DNA of 64,000 bases from Ignavibacteriota bacterium. GTDB lineage: Bacteria; Bacteroidota; Ignavibacteria; UBA10030; UBA6906. Made by a program: the position numbers and the translations under genes. The stretch covers positions 1-64,000 of the forward strand of contig JADJHP010000011.1 in assembly GCA_016707525.1 (NCBI GenBank), in the 5' to 3' direction. The notes under the pieces are model-generated. The model did no database searches and had not been told where the DNA came from. It saw only the letters and a program-made list of their open reading frames with translations. Below are positions 21,173-32,400 of this stretch, one piece after another. Each line of letters opens with the position of its first letter. The stretch's first letter is position 1.

Positions 21173-22876
21173 CTAGTGGTACATGACAGGGAAGATTTTG
21201 CTCGTATAAGGGATCTGACATGCTGTGGAGGCACAGATGCCAATGTGCTTCCCCCCGCCATAACGTGATACCTGTTCCACGGTGAACTCACTCTTTCCAT
21301 CGACTGTCACGTAGAGATACCCGTTGATCCAATGGACCATGATGTCATGCCGGGTGTCGGCCGCACCGCGTTCGCCGATCCCTTGAGAGAGTATCGACGA
21401 ACGACGTCCAGCCATGCGTTCATAGGTCCACTGACCTGTGTTCAGGATGAGTCGGTGATACTTTTCAGATCCGAGTTCACCTATTGCGACCCCCACGCTA
21501 TCGCCACACATCGTGGCGTCGATCGTGATCGCCGCGAAGAAGTCGCCGTCTACTGTGTCCACCCATGCAAATGGACCCTGTTCAGGGTCGTACACAAGTG
21601 TTGCCGCATGGTCCGACGAGAACTCATCGCCGGACCGTTGCAGCGCGACGATCGCACTCGTCACCAATGTCAACACGAGGACCGACGCCACCGTGATAAT
21701 CCTCCATTTCGGTTGACGTCCGACCCACGCAGCCAAACGCTCTGACAAGGAAGGGGACCATTCTTCGCCCTTCGAATCATCCGCACCCTCATCCTTCCGG
21801 TGGAAAAACTCACGCAGGGATACCACGAAGCGAGGGATCCCGGTCCTGACCCAGGTCGGGGCAGTCCATGCGAAGGCTTCAGGGCCTTCGCTTTCCCCCC
21901 CGGTAATCAGCGGGGATACACCCCGTTCTTCAAGCATGACGGTCAGGCGGTCAAGTATTTCCGTCATGGTCTGAATGCGGTCTTCCCTCGATTTTTCGAG
22001 CATGTCGGCCATGAGGTCTCCCAGATCGGAAGGGACACCCGCAGGTAAGGGAGGCAGCGGCATCTGTTCATGCATGCGCATGATCTCGAGCGGGTTGCGA
22101 CTCATGAACGGCGGCTGCCCGGCGAGCAATGTGAAGGCCAGGATGCCGAGAGAATAGATGTCACTCCGGCCGTCGATCTCTTCGCTCCGGCATTGTTCGG
22201 GCGACATGAAGGGCGGGGCACCGTGGATGGAACCATCGGGTGTCTTTGAGCTCAGGTATTCATGCTTGGCTACACCGAAGTCGATGAGTGTCACCCCGGA
22301 GATCTGACCGCCTCGCGTACTCACGATCACGTTGCCGGGTGAAATGTCCCGATGCCATGTGCATTCGGCATGGGCGGCAACGAGTCCGGCAGCCGCTGCA
22401 TGAATGATCTGCAGCGTCTCCGCAGCCGTGAAGCGCTTGCCCTCGCGGATGTAGTCATCGAGATCCTTCCCGGTGATCAACTCCAGAGCGATGAACGGGC
22501 GGCCGTCCAATTCCCCGTCGCCATATCCATGATTAAGCACTTTCACCACCGGGGCATCAGGATGGCGTTGATTGATCAGCGCCAGAAGCTCTCCTTCGTT
22601 TAGGAACTTATCCACAAGATCCCGGTCATCCATCAACGTCGTGTGCATGACCTTCAAGGCCACCGGAGCACCGGTGGTGGCATCCGCTGCACGATAGATG
22701 GTCGCCATACCTCCGCGTTTGAGGAATCCCTGGAGGACATACCCTTTGCACATGGTACCTGATGTAAAAACATCACTCGAGGTCGTTGTCCGTGGGGAAC
22801 GCAGGACCATGTAGATCAAGCCTGCGACCAGAAAAATGGCGCCGGCAAAAATGGAGATCACAACGGGAAAGGACAT
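21173..22876 (-). CDS. Transmembrane Hanks-type Ser/Thr protein kinase with extracytoplasmic beta-sandwich
   Basis: 567 residues from ATG 22876 (GTG 22882 is an alternative). There is an N-terminal transmembrane helix (about 4-25), then a kinase domain (about 45-310). Its features are the glycine loop FLKRGGMATIYRA, catalytic Lys75 in VALKVM, Glu94, catalytic loop HRDISPGN (175-182; S replaces the usual K/L), DFG (199-201) and SPEQ in the activation segment. A second helix (391-413) leads to a C-terminal domain of about 150 residues resembling a LamG/3-keto-disaccharide-hydrolase-like sandwich (DGDFFAAITIDATMCGDSVG, HDIMVHWINGYLYVTVDGKS). With two helices the kinase is cytoplasmic and the sandwich outside. 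It presumably senses an envelope ligand and phosphorylates proteins such as the FHA partner; the PP2C gene upstream is its likely antagonist. Confidence 0.9.
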   Translation of the reverse strand: MSFPVVISIFAGAIFLVAGLIYMVLRSPRTTTSSDVFTSGTMCKGYVLQGFLKRGGMATIYRAADATTGAPVALKVMHTTLMDDRDLVDKFLNEGELLALINQRHPDAPVVKVLNHGYGDGELDGRPFIALELITGKDLDDYIREGKRFTAAETLQIIHAAAAGLVAAHAECTWHRDISPGNVIVSTRGGQISGVTLIDFGVAKHEYLSSKTPDGSIHGAPPFMSPEQCRSEEIDGRSDIYSLGILAFTLLAGQPPFMSRNPLEIMRMHEQMPLPPLPAGVPSDLGDLMADMLEKSREDRIQTMTEILDRLTVMLEERGVSPLITGGESEGPEAFAWTAPTWVRTGIPRFVVSLREFFHRKDEGADDSKGEEWSPSLSERLAAWVGRQPKWRIITVASVLVLTLVTSAIVALQRSGDEFSSDHAATLVYDPEQGPFAWVDTVDGDFFAAITIDATMCGDSVGVAIGELGSEKYHRLILNTGQWTYERMAGRRSSILSQGIGERGAADTRHDIMVHWINGYLYVTVDGKSEFTVEQVSRYGGGKHIGICASTACQIPYTSKIFPVMYH

Positions 22877-22920
22877 GGGCACACTCTATCGGGTCCTGAA
22901 TCGAGTCTGGAAAGTCTGAA

Positions 22921-24630
22921 TCAACACGAGGTCTTTGTTTTCACAGCATGGCCGAACTGCTTTGCTTGCTTCTCGTAATCCTCCCAGTAGTTGTCCACTT
23001 CGGACTGATTGACCGGTGGGGCGTCCGACTCTGCTTCCAATGCTTTCGCCCCGGCGCACCAGAGTCTGTACATCGCTTCGAGAAGGACTTGTTGAGATTC
23101 ACGTGACTCAGGTAGAGGCTTTTTGCCACTCCGCACAGCCCTTTTGAATTCATCGATCGCCAGTGCGATCTTCCCATCCTTCAGGTATCCGTCGCCGAGA
23201 CGGCAATGCTCTCTGATGCTCTCCGATGCATCAACTCCGGATGCAGTGGAGACCGTCGGCTTTGCCGTGGAATCGGTATTGGGACGGCCGGGCGTTGAAT
23301 CCGGCTGAATCAAATCTGCTGGAGCAAATCCCGAACCCATGGGAGCTTCCGTTCGCGGCGGAGCCATGCGGGACTGATCCTGGTCCGATGCTGACGTCTG
23401 AGCATGCGACGAGGCAGGTTTCACCACGGCTGCATCACGAGAACCATGTATGTGTGCATCAGGCGTGGACCCGGATTGAACTCCACGAGGATTGGCATTG
23501 GGCGGCCGCACATCTGGTGTGCCTTTGACATCCGCTGCCCCATCTGTTCTCCTCCTTGCTGAGGAGTCGGCATCGATCGACTTTTCCAATAGCGTATCGA
23601 TCGGCTCGAGATACAGAACGGAGTGTTCCGGAGCTCTGGTCGCGTCAGCGGAATCCTCAGCATGGATTCCACCGCCGGGACCGGTGCCTTCATCGGACGC
23701 TGAGACTTCATCCCTGTTGATGAGCCAGGAGAGCCCTGCTAGCGCGATCACAAAAGCGACGAACAGACCAAGTGCGGTCCACTCGAGCACACCGAAGTGG
23801 TACCACCGCCGCTCCAATTCGTACACGAGGCCTGAACGCTTTCCGGAATGGGAGGGCCGGTCGACGTCACCGTATTGGAGGGCAATGACCGTAACATTGT
23901 CATCACTACCATTGGCGAGCGCACGTTCGGTCGCTTCGTGCGTCGCCTGCTTCAGCGAATGGGCATCGTACATCAGCGACTGGAGATCCGCGGGTTCGAC
24001 GGCCTTATGAACGCCATCCGTGCACAGCAGGAGTATATCTCCATCGTGGAGGTGGCCCTCGACGATGTCCACGGCGGGCACAGTCGCTTCCCCGATCGAG
24101 CGGGTGAGCGCATTGGCGAATGGATGAGTCCGGGCGGCCTCCGGACTCAGCATCCCCGACGCAACGGCTTCCGCGGCAGCATTGTGATCGACGGTCAGCT
24201 GTTCAGGGTCGCAGAATGGTGACAGATGATACGCCCGGCTGTCACCGACATGCGCAATGATATAGTCGCCATCATCGAAGACGACACCGACCGTGAGGGT
24301 GGTGCCCATGCCGTTCAGGACCGGGTTCTCTTCCGTTTCAGCATACACACGTGCGTTCACCGCACGAACGATGTCGCGGAGGATCCCAGCCCAGGGCATT
24401 CTGTCGGGACCGGTGGCACGGTGGACTTCGTCCTCCAGCAGGCGTTGCACCTCCCGGATCGCGAGCGAACTGGCCACGTCACCCGCCGCCATTCCACCCA
24501 TCCCGTCTGCCACGGCAAGGAACGCCCGGATGATCTGGGCGTTCCTGCCAAGGCTCCCACCAGCGACGCTATCCTCGTTCCCGTGCCGTAACCCGGCGAG
24601 CGAGGATTCCGCTACCCCGATCGGGATCAT
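22921..24630 (-). CDS. Membrane-anchored PP2C-family Ser/Thr phosphatase
   Basis: 569 residues. The N-terminal 250 residues are a complete PPM/PP2C domain with the metal-binding motifs GNEDS (D20), VADGMGG (D42-G43), GMGTTLTVG, HVGDSRAYHL, LLLCTDGVHK and GSDDNVTVI. A transmembrane helix follows (about 275-296). Then comes a long Pro/Ser/Asp-rich linker, and a C-terminal helical unit of about 100 residues (LGDGYLKDGKIALAIDEFKR) that looks TPR-like and would lie outside the cytoplasm. ATG 24630 overlaps the FHA-gene stop (ATGA). Expected to dephosphorylate the kinase and its targets. Confidence 0.92.
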   Translation of the reverse strand: MIPIGVAESSLAGLRHGNEDSVAGGSLGRNAQIIRAFLAVADGMGGMAAGDVASSLAIREVQRLLEDEVHRATGPDRMPWAGILRDIVRAVNARVYAETEENPVLNGMGTTLTVGVVFDDGDYIIAHVGDSRAYHLSPFCDPEQLTVDHNAAAEAVASGMLSPEAARTHPFANALTRSIGEATVPAVDIVEGHLHDGDILLLCTDGVHKAVEPADLQSLMYDAHSLKQATHEATERALANGSDDNVTVIALQYGDVDRPSHSGKRSGLVYELERRWYHFGVLEWTALGLFVAFVIALAGLSWLINRDEVSASDEGTGPGGGIHAEDSADATRAPEHSVLYLEPIDTLLEKSIDADSSARRRTDGAADVKGTPDVRPPNANPRGVQSGSTPDAHIHGSRDAAVVKPASSHAQTSASDQDQSRMAPPRTEAPMGSGFAPADLIQPDSTPGRPNTDSTAKPTVSTASGVDASESIREHCRLGDGYLKDGKIALAIDEFKRAVRSGKKPLPESRESQQVLLEAMYRLWCAGAKALEAESDAPPVNQSEVDNYWEDYEKQAKQFGHAVKTKTSC

Positions 24631-25724
24631 TTGCCGTTCGCTCTGTAGACAAGCGAAACTGCGCCCATTGTGATCTTGTCGCCGTCGGCAAGCTTCGCGG
24701 TCTCGTTCAGACCCAGCACGGCGCCATTGATCTCCGTCGCATTGCTCTTTGCCGGATCAGCGCGGTTGATCACGGTGTATGCGCCGTTCGAGAACAACAG
24801 CTTCATCTGATCGCGTGAAACGGTTGGATGCTCCAGTTGGATGTGCTTGAACTGGGGACCAGTCTCACGTCCAAACGTGAACTCCAGGTCTGCATTCTCG
24901 CGTGTCCTGAACAGACGGATCTCCTGCACTTTGGTGTCGCCGCTCACCTGGAAGGTACCCGGAAGAACTTTCAGCGTGCCCGGAGGAGGAACATGAATGA
25001 TGACGACATCACCCTTCACTTTGGTTGCTTCAACTTTGTTCTGGCCACCACTCACACCGCCGCGACGGAGCAATGCCACGATGAGGACGATCACGAGTGC
25101 CGCGAGAAATACACCGGCAACGATGGCAACGTAGAATGCGGCGCTGTATGACGCTTTGTCGCATGCAGCAAGAGTCTCGTCAGCAAGCATCTTGGCATCG
25201 TCCAACCTGTTGTCCGCGAAAGCACTCTCGGCATCCCTGAGCAAACGGGCGGGCCGGGATCCATCCAACCACCACTTGGATGCAAGATCGGCCACTTCAT
25301 TCCGTGCCTGCCGGATGCGCATCTCGACAAACTTTGCCTTGTCGGCACTGCCCGTGCTGCCGATTTCCTGGCGCTCATGCTCATCGATGAAGCGCTGATT
25401 CGTCCCAGTATATGTGTTGACGGTGCCTTTCACGACGAATCGCCCCTTGACGATGGGATGGCTTGAAGGACTCATGACGGGTATCATGTTGGCCCAGTCA
25501 TCACGCAACTGATACTTGATCATCGTCTTGTTGTTCACTTCTTCCCAAAAATCCACAAAGCCTTCAACTTGAACCAATTCGCCATCCAACCGGCCATCAC
25601 GGATATCCGGGATAATGGGCTCGTTAGGGGGTGGGGCGATAGGCGTCTGAGCAAGCAGATTGCCAAAACCAAACCAGATGCCCACGAGCATGAGGGCACC
25701 TGCGACACATGCACGGCGTTTCAT
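24627..25724 (-). CDS. Membrane protein with extracytoplasmic OB-like domain and cytoplasmic FHA domain
   Basis: 365 residues. Signal segment (residues 8-25), then a periplasmic OB-fold-like domain (GELVQVEGFVDFWEEVNNKT, about 48-105) and a helical stretch. A transmembrane helix (VAIVAGVFLAALVIVLIVALL, about 197-217) leads to a C-terminal FHA domain (FGRETGPQFKHIQLEHP, TVSRDQMKLLF, then DGDKITMG). FHA domains bind phosphothreonine, so this is the natural reader of the kinase/phosphatase pair encoded next. ATG 25724 has a strong GGAGG site and is the first gene of the long operon, placing the promoter in the region upstream. Confidence 0.88.
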   Translation of the reverse strand: MKRRACVAGALMLVGIWFGFGNLLAQTPIAPPPNEPIIPDIRDGRLDGELVQVEGFVDFWEEVNNKTMIKYQLRDDWANMIPVMSPSSHPIVKGRFVVKGTVNTYTGTNQRFIDEHERQEIGSTGSADKAKFVEMRIRQARNEVADLASKWWLDGSRPARLLRDAESAFADNRLDDAKMLADETLAACDKASYSAAFYVAIVAGVFLAALVIVLIVALLRRGGVSGGQNKVEATKVKGDVVIIHVPPPGTLKVLPGTFQVSGDTKVQEIRLFRTRENADLEFTFGRETGPQFKHIQLEHPTVSRDQMKLLFSNGAYTVINRADPAKSNATEINGAVLGLNETAKLADGDKITMGAVSLVYRANGK

Positions 25725-26300
25725 AGAGAACCTCCGAGAGATTGTGACAAGGCACAGCTATTGTGAGCAACAGCGAAATTCATCGTGAAGACCTGAGGTA
25801 GAGGAGATGGCACACGTAGCAGAAACGGAGGACGCACAACACGTCTCCGGCGCCAGACTCATCGCTTGTCATCTCCTACAGCGGAGAGGGTCAATTCGAT
25901 TGCGAAAGATCGGGTGACGAGTAAGAACAGCCGAGAGGAAAGAGATTCGAAAGGTCCCTGCAGAATGCTCAGCTCCAACCAACCATGGCGATCACCTAAC
26001 GCATACCCACTCATCCGGTGCAGACACTTCCAACGAACTCACTTACCGCGAATTGTGTCACCTCCCCATGAGCTATTCATCCCATGCCTCTGCACACTGA
26101 TAATCAACTATCGCTGCAAGGGCACAGCCTTGCCGAAAAAAATGTATCATTTCAAAAAAAAAGAAAAAGGATGCCTCCGCCAGAAGAATGCTACTGCGAG
26201 AACACTCTGGCGACATATCGAAACAAAAGTTCACTACGATCCCGCCGAATAACAACTCTCGGATCGTTGCTGGGTTGTCTACCATCCCGAAAGGCGGAGC
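25725..26300. other. Intergenic region upstream of the kinase operon
   Basis: About 575 bases without a credible gene. It must contain the promoter of the FHA-PP2C-kinase train and the end of the preceding minus-strand gene's transcript. The stretch at 26140-26170 is strongly A-rich on the plus strand (T-rich on the minus strand) and could be a Rho-independent U-tract, but I found no clear stem in front of it. No recognisable promoter consensus was identified. Confidence 0.5.
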
Positions 26301-28661
26301 TTAACGCATCAAACACCTCTTACGAACTTGAACAAAGCGACCGGCGTGCATTCTGCAGAAGTAGACCCCACTGGACAATCCGGCCTTATTGAACCGCGTC
26401 AAGTAATGTCCCGGCTGTTTGACTTCTCCCACAAGATCGGCCACCATGCGTCCAAGTACGTCATAGACCGCGATATCAACTCTAGTTTCACTGGCCACAT
26501 CGAATTCAATCGTGGTTTCGGGATTGAAGGGATTAGGATAGTTTTGTGCCAGCGAGAAGGTCAAGGGCCTTTCGCCTCCCTGCCCGATTATTCCGGTCAT
26601 CGTACTGGTGAATAGCCATGCACCACCAATCGAGTCATCGCCGGGTCCTCCAACGATAACGGTCGATCCGTCGCCCGAGAGTGCGATCGCAGCACCCTGC
26701 CCTGGTCGTGCCGAACCGCTCGTCCCAACAAGTTTTCCACCCACTTGTGACCACCCGTCCTGCGTCCGGGAAAAGACCCATGACGATCCGCGTCCGGCCT
26801 CGTCCGAAACCCCACCGAATGCGGCCGTCTTGCCGTCGAGTGACAGGGCAACGGAATACCCGTAGCCGGGAGCATTTGTGGCACCCAATCCCGACATGTG
26901 ACCACCGCCATCAGATTGCCATATTCCATTTTCCCGATGGAATACCCAGGCTCCTCCAGCCCCACGGGCGTGATAGGGTCCTCCCAGGATCGCGGTGTTA
27001 CCATCCGCGGAAAGCGCAACAGCATATCCTTGCCCGGCCTCATAGCCATCCGGCCAGAGATGAAGGATCGCTTCCTGTTGCCAGCCAAGGCTTGTCCGTT
27101 GCCACGCACTGCCGCCATCCACCGAACGGAACAGGCCGCTATCGCTTCCCGCAAAAAGACCTGCTGCGGTCGCGGCAAGACAACGGACAACACGATTCGC
27201 GATACCGGCGTTGGCAGGCTCCCAGAGGTCGCCACCATTTGTGGAACGGAACACTCCGCTGCCGTAGGTCCCGGCAAACAACACTGACCCCACCACGGCG
27301 AAGCTCTCCACATCCTGGTTGCCGGAAAGCCCGATATTGATCTGTGTCCATTGGTTTCCCCCATTGACCGATCGATAAACCCCAACCGGCGTACCAACGT
27401 ACAGACTCTCACCCATCGTGGCAAGGGCGAGAACCGATGCCCCAGGAAGGCCCGAATTCGCAGGGTCCCACCCCCCCCAGATCCGTTGATCGATAGACCT
27501 CTCCATTCTCCGTCCCGGCGAAGAGTCCGCCTGATGATCGCAACAGGCTTCGGACGACCTTCCCCGCGATCGCGCCACCGGTCGGGGTCCAGTTCTGCCC
27601 AGCGTACGATGACCGAAACACACCGTCATCAGTACCTGCGAGGAGGAGCGTATCGTAGGCGAGAAGTGCCTGCACACTCTTGTTGGCAAGTCCGGTGTTC
27701 ATGGGTGTCCATGTTGCACCTGCATCCGATGACATATACACGCCTTTGCCGTAGGTCCCCACAAACGCAACCGGGCCGATGGCCGCCATGGAAATGATCG
27801 CCGAGTCCAACCACATCTGACTGATTCGCGTCCAGTGCACGCCGGCGTTGCCGGAATAGAAGAGCATCCCACCTTCCCCTCCTGCGAACAGATGGGTGTC
27901 TCCCGCCGTAATGGCGCGAATGTACCGTGAATCGACTTTCTCCCCTCCCGCCGTGAAAACCCACGCGGACCCAAATTTCATGAAATCCAGCGGCCCTCCC
28001 GAGAGAATCGTGTGTCCATCCGCAGAGAGACTGACGGCAAATCCCTGGCGCGCCTTTCCAAGGTTGCCACTTGTTCCGTGGATCTTCTCCCATTCCTGTT
28101 TCCACACGCCATTACTCCGCGAGAAGAGCCACACGGCTCCTTCGAGACCGTCATCGAATGGTCCACCAACGGCAACGAGATCCCCATCGGCTGATATGGC
28201 AACGGACTGCCCTTGCGCCGACACACCCACGGCACCACTGCCGACAAGCTTGGGACCCTGTTGGATCCAACCGGTCCCGGAGCGAACAAAGATCCATGCT
28301 GCGCCAGAACCCGCGGAATCGGCCGGCCCCCCGACAACGATCGTCTTCCCATCCGCTGCGATCGCAACGGATGACCCTTGATGCGGGTTGCCCGAAGCGC
28401 CGGAGCCTGTGAGCTTGCCACCGACCTGCTTCCACGCCCCCCCTCAAGAGCAAAGATCCAGACCGCTCCATATCCAGAAGAGTCTGATGCCCCCCCGATA
28501 GCGGCAATTGAACCGTCTGCGGAGATTGCAACAGCAATTCCCTGTGCGGCCCCACCTCTGGCTCCGGAGCCTACGAGCTTCCCGCCGTACTGCTGAAACT
28601 GCGCGTTCATGGTCGATGCGCAAAGCGCCACGGTCAGAAACACGAGCGACCTTGTTGTCAT
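26301..28661 (-). CDS. FG-GAP/BNR-type propeller T9SS cargo protein (two homopolymer frameshifts)
   Basis: About 785 residues across three frame segments. Signal peptide SLVFLTVALCASTMNAQ. Repeats of the form QGxSVAISADGxTxxxGGP...GAxWxF (FG-GAP/integrin-like) are followed by BNR blades (GVYRSxNGGxxWTQ), then more FG-GAP repeats, and a T9SS signal (NYPNPFNPETTI, SGVYFCRM). Break 1 is in a run of seven C at 28437-28443: ALEGG should continue AWKQVGGKLTGSG. Break 2 is in a run of eight C at 27471-27478: STDLGG should continue WDPANSGLPG. Both are restored by a one-base change in the homopolymer. It is likely surface displayed. The homopolymers invite phase-variation or sequencing-error explanations. 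Confidence 0.78.
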
Positions 28662-29427
28662 GTCGTATGTTCCCCCACCTTTCTTCGTAAATGATCGATG
28701 TGCTTTCTCATGCGGTACCTATCAATCGGCAATGCGCCGACGGGTAAACCTGTTGGGATCTTCCAAACCACTGTATTTCTATATTTGTTACAGTTGACTG
28801 TGCTCACCGAAAACCCGGATCTTGTTTGCATCGATTTCCGCTCTTGACGTATCTTTCGCTCGACCACCATGGCCTGGGACGCATCAACGCTTGCTGGTTT
28901 CTCTGATGTACCGGTTGGCTGCCGTCAAAGCGCCGACCCACAGCTTCCACCAAACGCTCGTTGACATTTGTTGTGCTGTTCTTTACTTTTGGTTGTTGAT
29001 ACGCATCTCGGTGGGGAAAGAGCGGGGGAGCACTTGTGAACGAGAACCTCTTCGTCGATTTGGATGGGGAGGTTTTGTCGTTCGTCCGGGTTCTTTCGCC
29101 CCGGATTCAAGTGTTCGGTCAAGACCGGATATGTACGTTGGGGATATGTTGTGCTGCAACTTCGGGACCCTTCCCGCATAGGGTCCATCAAGATCCCATC
29201 ACCTTGCTTCGGACAACACAATATTTAGCGAAGCGCTTCTTCTGACGGCATTCGGACACAGAATACCGTCAGAAATTGCCTGTGCGGGGAGTGGAATCTC
29301 CCTCGAGGTATCCGCTTTCGATGCATCCCTGCAGCGGATACAATCCCCGTTGGAGACCGTAACCAGCTCTCTTCGAATACTCACACATGTGGGTGGGGTG
29401 CAATACTGCTTCACAAGGAGAAATCCG
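28662..29427. other. Intergenic region between divergent T9SS cargo genes
   Basis: About 765 bases. The flanking genes diverge, so both promoters should lie here. Short ORFs on both strands have no signal peptide, no good ribosome site and no recognisable family, and I treat them as chance. The last bases contain the AAGGAG ribosome site of the gene starting at 29428. Confidence 0.5.
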
Positions 29428-32400
29428 ATGAAACCATCATTGATTGCTTTGATATTCCTTACTCTGTTCCTGCAATGTGCTGGTATTGGTCAGACCGCGC
29501 AGGTTGCCCCGGAATCACACTCCATCGTTGCACCCGATCAGACCGAAAAGGTGCTTGGCGGACCGAATCTGACGTTCTACAAGCCCGTGGGCTGGTCGGA
29601 TGTCATTGTGGTCTCCAATGTCTACGGCACATCGTCAGACGCCTATTCCATTTCGACGGATCAGCCGGTGTATGTCGATTTCGCATACTTGAACAATGGA
29701 ACATCCTCAGCCTATTCGTTCTACGTCCGGCTGTTTGTCGACGGCGTTCAACGATATCAAGCATACACCTCATTAAGCGCGGGGTATTACAGTCCGTACA
29801 CTGATATCAGCATTGGTTCCCTCGGACCGGGGGTGCACGTGTTCACGCTGATGGTCGATGCCACGAACAGCGTCGGAGAACTCAATGAGAACGACAACTC
29901 CTACACCCGCACCTTTACGATCACGGCTGGCAGGGGATTCATTACAACGCAGGTCCTCTATCATGGCAGTTCGATCTACTCGGGTGCGGCCGTTCAGATT
30001 TACGATGAAAGCGGATACTATGTGAGCACGATGTCCTTCCAGGGATCCGGAGATCCCTATCCGGGTTACTGGAGAGGCATTGTTCCCGACATCAGCAAAA
30101 ACTATGTCGTGATGTGCCTTCTTAACAATGACTCTATGTACAGCAGGACACAGTGGAACCTGGGAGATCCCGAGCCAACATATATCCGGGGAAACACATA
30201 TAAGGTGTACAGCAGTGATTTCCGCCCCAGTTGGACATATAGCGGGGTCTCACAAGAGGCTTATCCCAGGCAGTTTTGTTGGGGAAAGCTTCCCGGACCT
30301 CCCATGGGTTCATTGAATATCACGCTCTTCCAGGAGCTCGATTGGGGACTCACCGGACCATCCGGGCGTATCGAATTGTACAATTCGTCCGGATACTTTG
30401 TTGGCCAGAAACGGGCGAACACAAGTTCGGTCGCTCAATTCGACAGCCTCCCTGCGGGGACCTACAATTACAAGGTGTACAACAGCCGCAATACCCTATG
30501 GGGTGAGCAGTACTGGGGACGCAAGTCCATCTATGTCGCCGGTAGCGGAATAACCTACGACACCCATAGACACAACACGCCGTTCATGCCAAGCATGAGA
30601 GTGTACAATAACTCAACTGGTCAGCTGTTGCCCAATGGATCAAGGACATCAATTCCGGCCGACACATTTGCGTGTGGAGATCGATGTTACCAATCCAACA
30701 TACACAGGCGCCGAAGACAATACTGTCGTTGTCACCGAGATCAGACTCGATCGGGACACTCAAACGCCCTATGACAGAGCGTACAGCTGCACTCCCTACA
30801 CGTTGAACCGGGGACAATCGATCACGACGTTGACATACCTGCTCGGCTCTTCGCTAATCACCGAGAATGGGGCCTATTCCATCTCGTGTGGTTGCTATGT
30901 GACCGGTGGGCCTTATGGCTCTAACACCCTTCTCACCGATGCGGGTGATTGGATCAGTCCTGCGTTCAACATTATCCTCGGGACCGCTAGTCTGCCTGAT
31001 ACCACGAAGCTTGTCACCCCTGCCAACGGCGAGACGGTACCACAACCGGTGAAGTTCGCTTGGAGAAAGGTCGAGGGTGCCACAAAGTACTGGCTCAATT
31101 ACTCCACGGACAATTGGCTCTCGGGGATGTCTGATTCTACGGTGGTCGACACCTTCAAGGTTGTGTCGGGATTGCCGGGGGGGGCTATCGTGAAGTGGAG
31201 TGTGGCCACAGGCAACTCCGCCGGATGGAACACGGGGAACTGGAAGAACTACAGATGGTTTGCGACTCCCCTGTCGGCACCTCAGTTGAAATCACCCGTC
31301 GACGGAGCGTTGAATATCCCGTTGTCCGCACTCCTGCAATGGCGTGCAGTTCCGGGCGCGGCCTTCTACCGGTTCCAAGTAGCTGCAGATTCGACGTTCA
31401 CGGGCACGATCTATGAGGACACTACCGGGACAGACACATCGGCCATCGTCCCTTCGCTCAACGAGAATGTGACCTACTACTGGAGGGTCCGAACAGAGAC
31501 AGCTTCACTGCAAACCACGTATTCCCCGATCTGGCACTTCCATACCGTGCTGGGGGCTCCGTCACTGGAGCGTCCTGCTGATCAAGCCACCGAACAGGCA
31601 CTACCGGTTAGGTTGGCATGGAGGCCGCTTGCAGGAAGCGCCTTGTATCAGCTACAGATCAGCGCCTCAAGTGGGGTTGATACAAGCATCGTTCTGAATG
31701 ACTCGACACTGATCGACACCTCCCGAACGGTTTCTGCCCTCAAGTACAACACACAGTACTTCTGGCGAGTGCGCGGCAGAAACGGTGGCTCACTGAGTCC
31801 CTGGTCACAGATGTGGCGTTTCCGAACGCTCGATTCAGACCCCGCAGTACCCAAGCTCATCGCTCCGGCTCTCATGGCAGCTGGCCTTGACACGCCAATC
31901 ACGGTACGGTGGACACGGCCGGTAGGTGCGACATCGTTCCATCTCCAGGTTGCCGGAGACTCTTCATTCACGACAGGACTCATTTACTCGGATTTCCCGA
32001 CCGGCGATACCGTTATCGTATTGCGTTCCTTATCCTTCCTTACTACGTACTGGTGGCGGGTCAATGCATACAATCCTGTCACAGGGGTAAGCGCGTATTC
32101 AACAGCATGGAAGTTCTCCCACAGGGATGTCCCTCCCTTCTGCCGTGACGCTGATAGAACCGGCCCAGAATACTGTGGTGAATGCCGATACTCTTCGTTT
32201 GCGGTGGAGAACAAGTGGTCCTGCGGTCGACCGCTACTGGGCGGAATACAGTATCGACTCAGCATTCATCATCAAAGCTACGGATTCTCTGCTGACCGAT
32301 ACAACCGCGGTGCTTCGCAACATGGCAAAGAACATGGGATACTACTGGCGGGTGCGGGCGCATAATCTTGCCGGGTGGGGCTCGTATAGCGTCACAGCAC

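Noticed and set aside
21173..25724. FHA-PP2C-kinase genes as part of a type VI secretion cluster
   Set aside because: No tube, sheath, baseplate or ClpV-like gene is present in the 64 kb.
28822..29250. Short ORFs on both strands in the divergent intergenic region
   Set aside because: No ribosome site, signal peptide or recognisable motif; overlapping in opposite frames.
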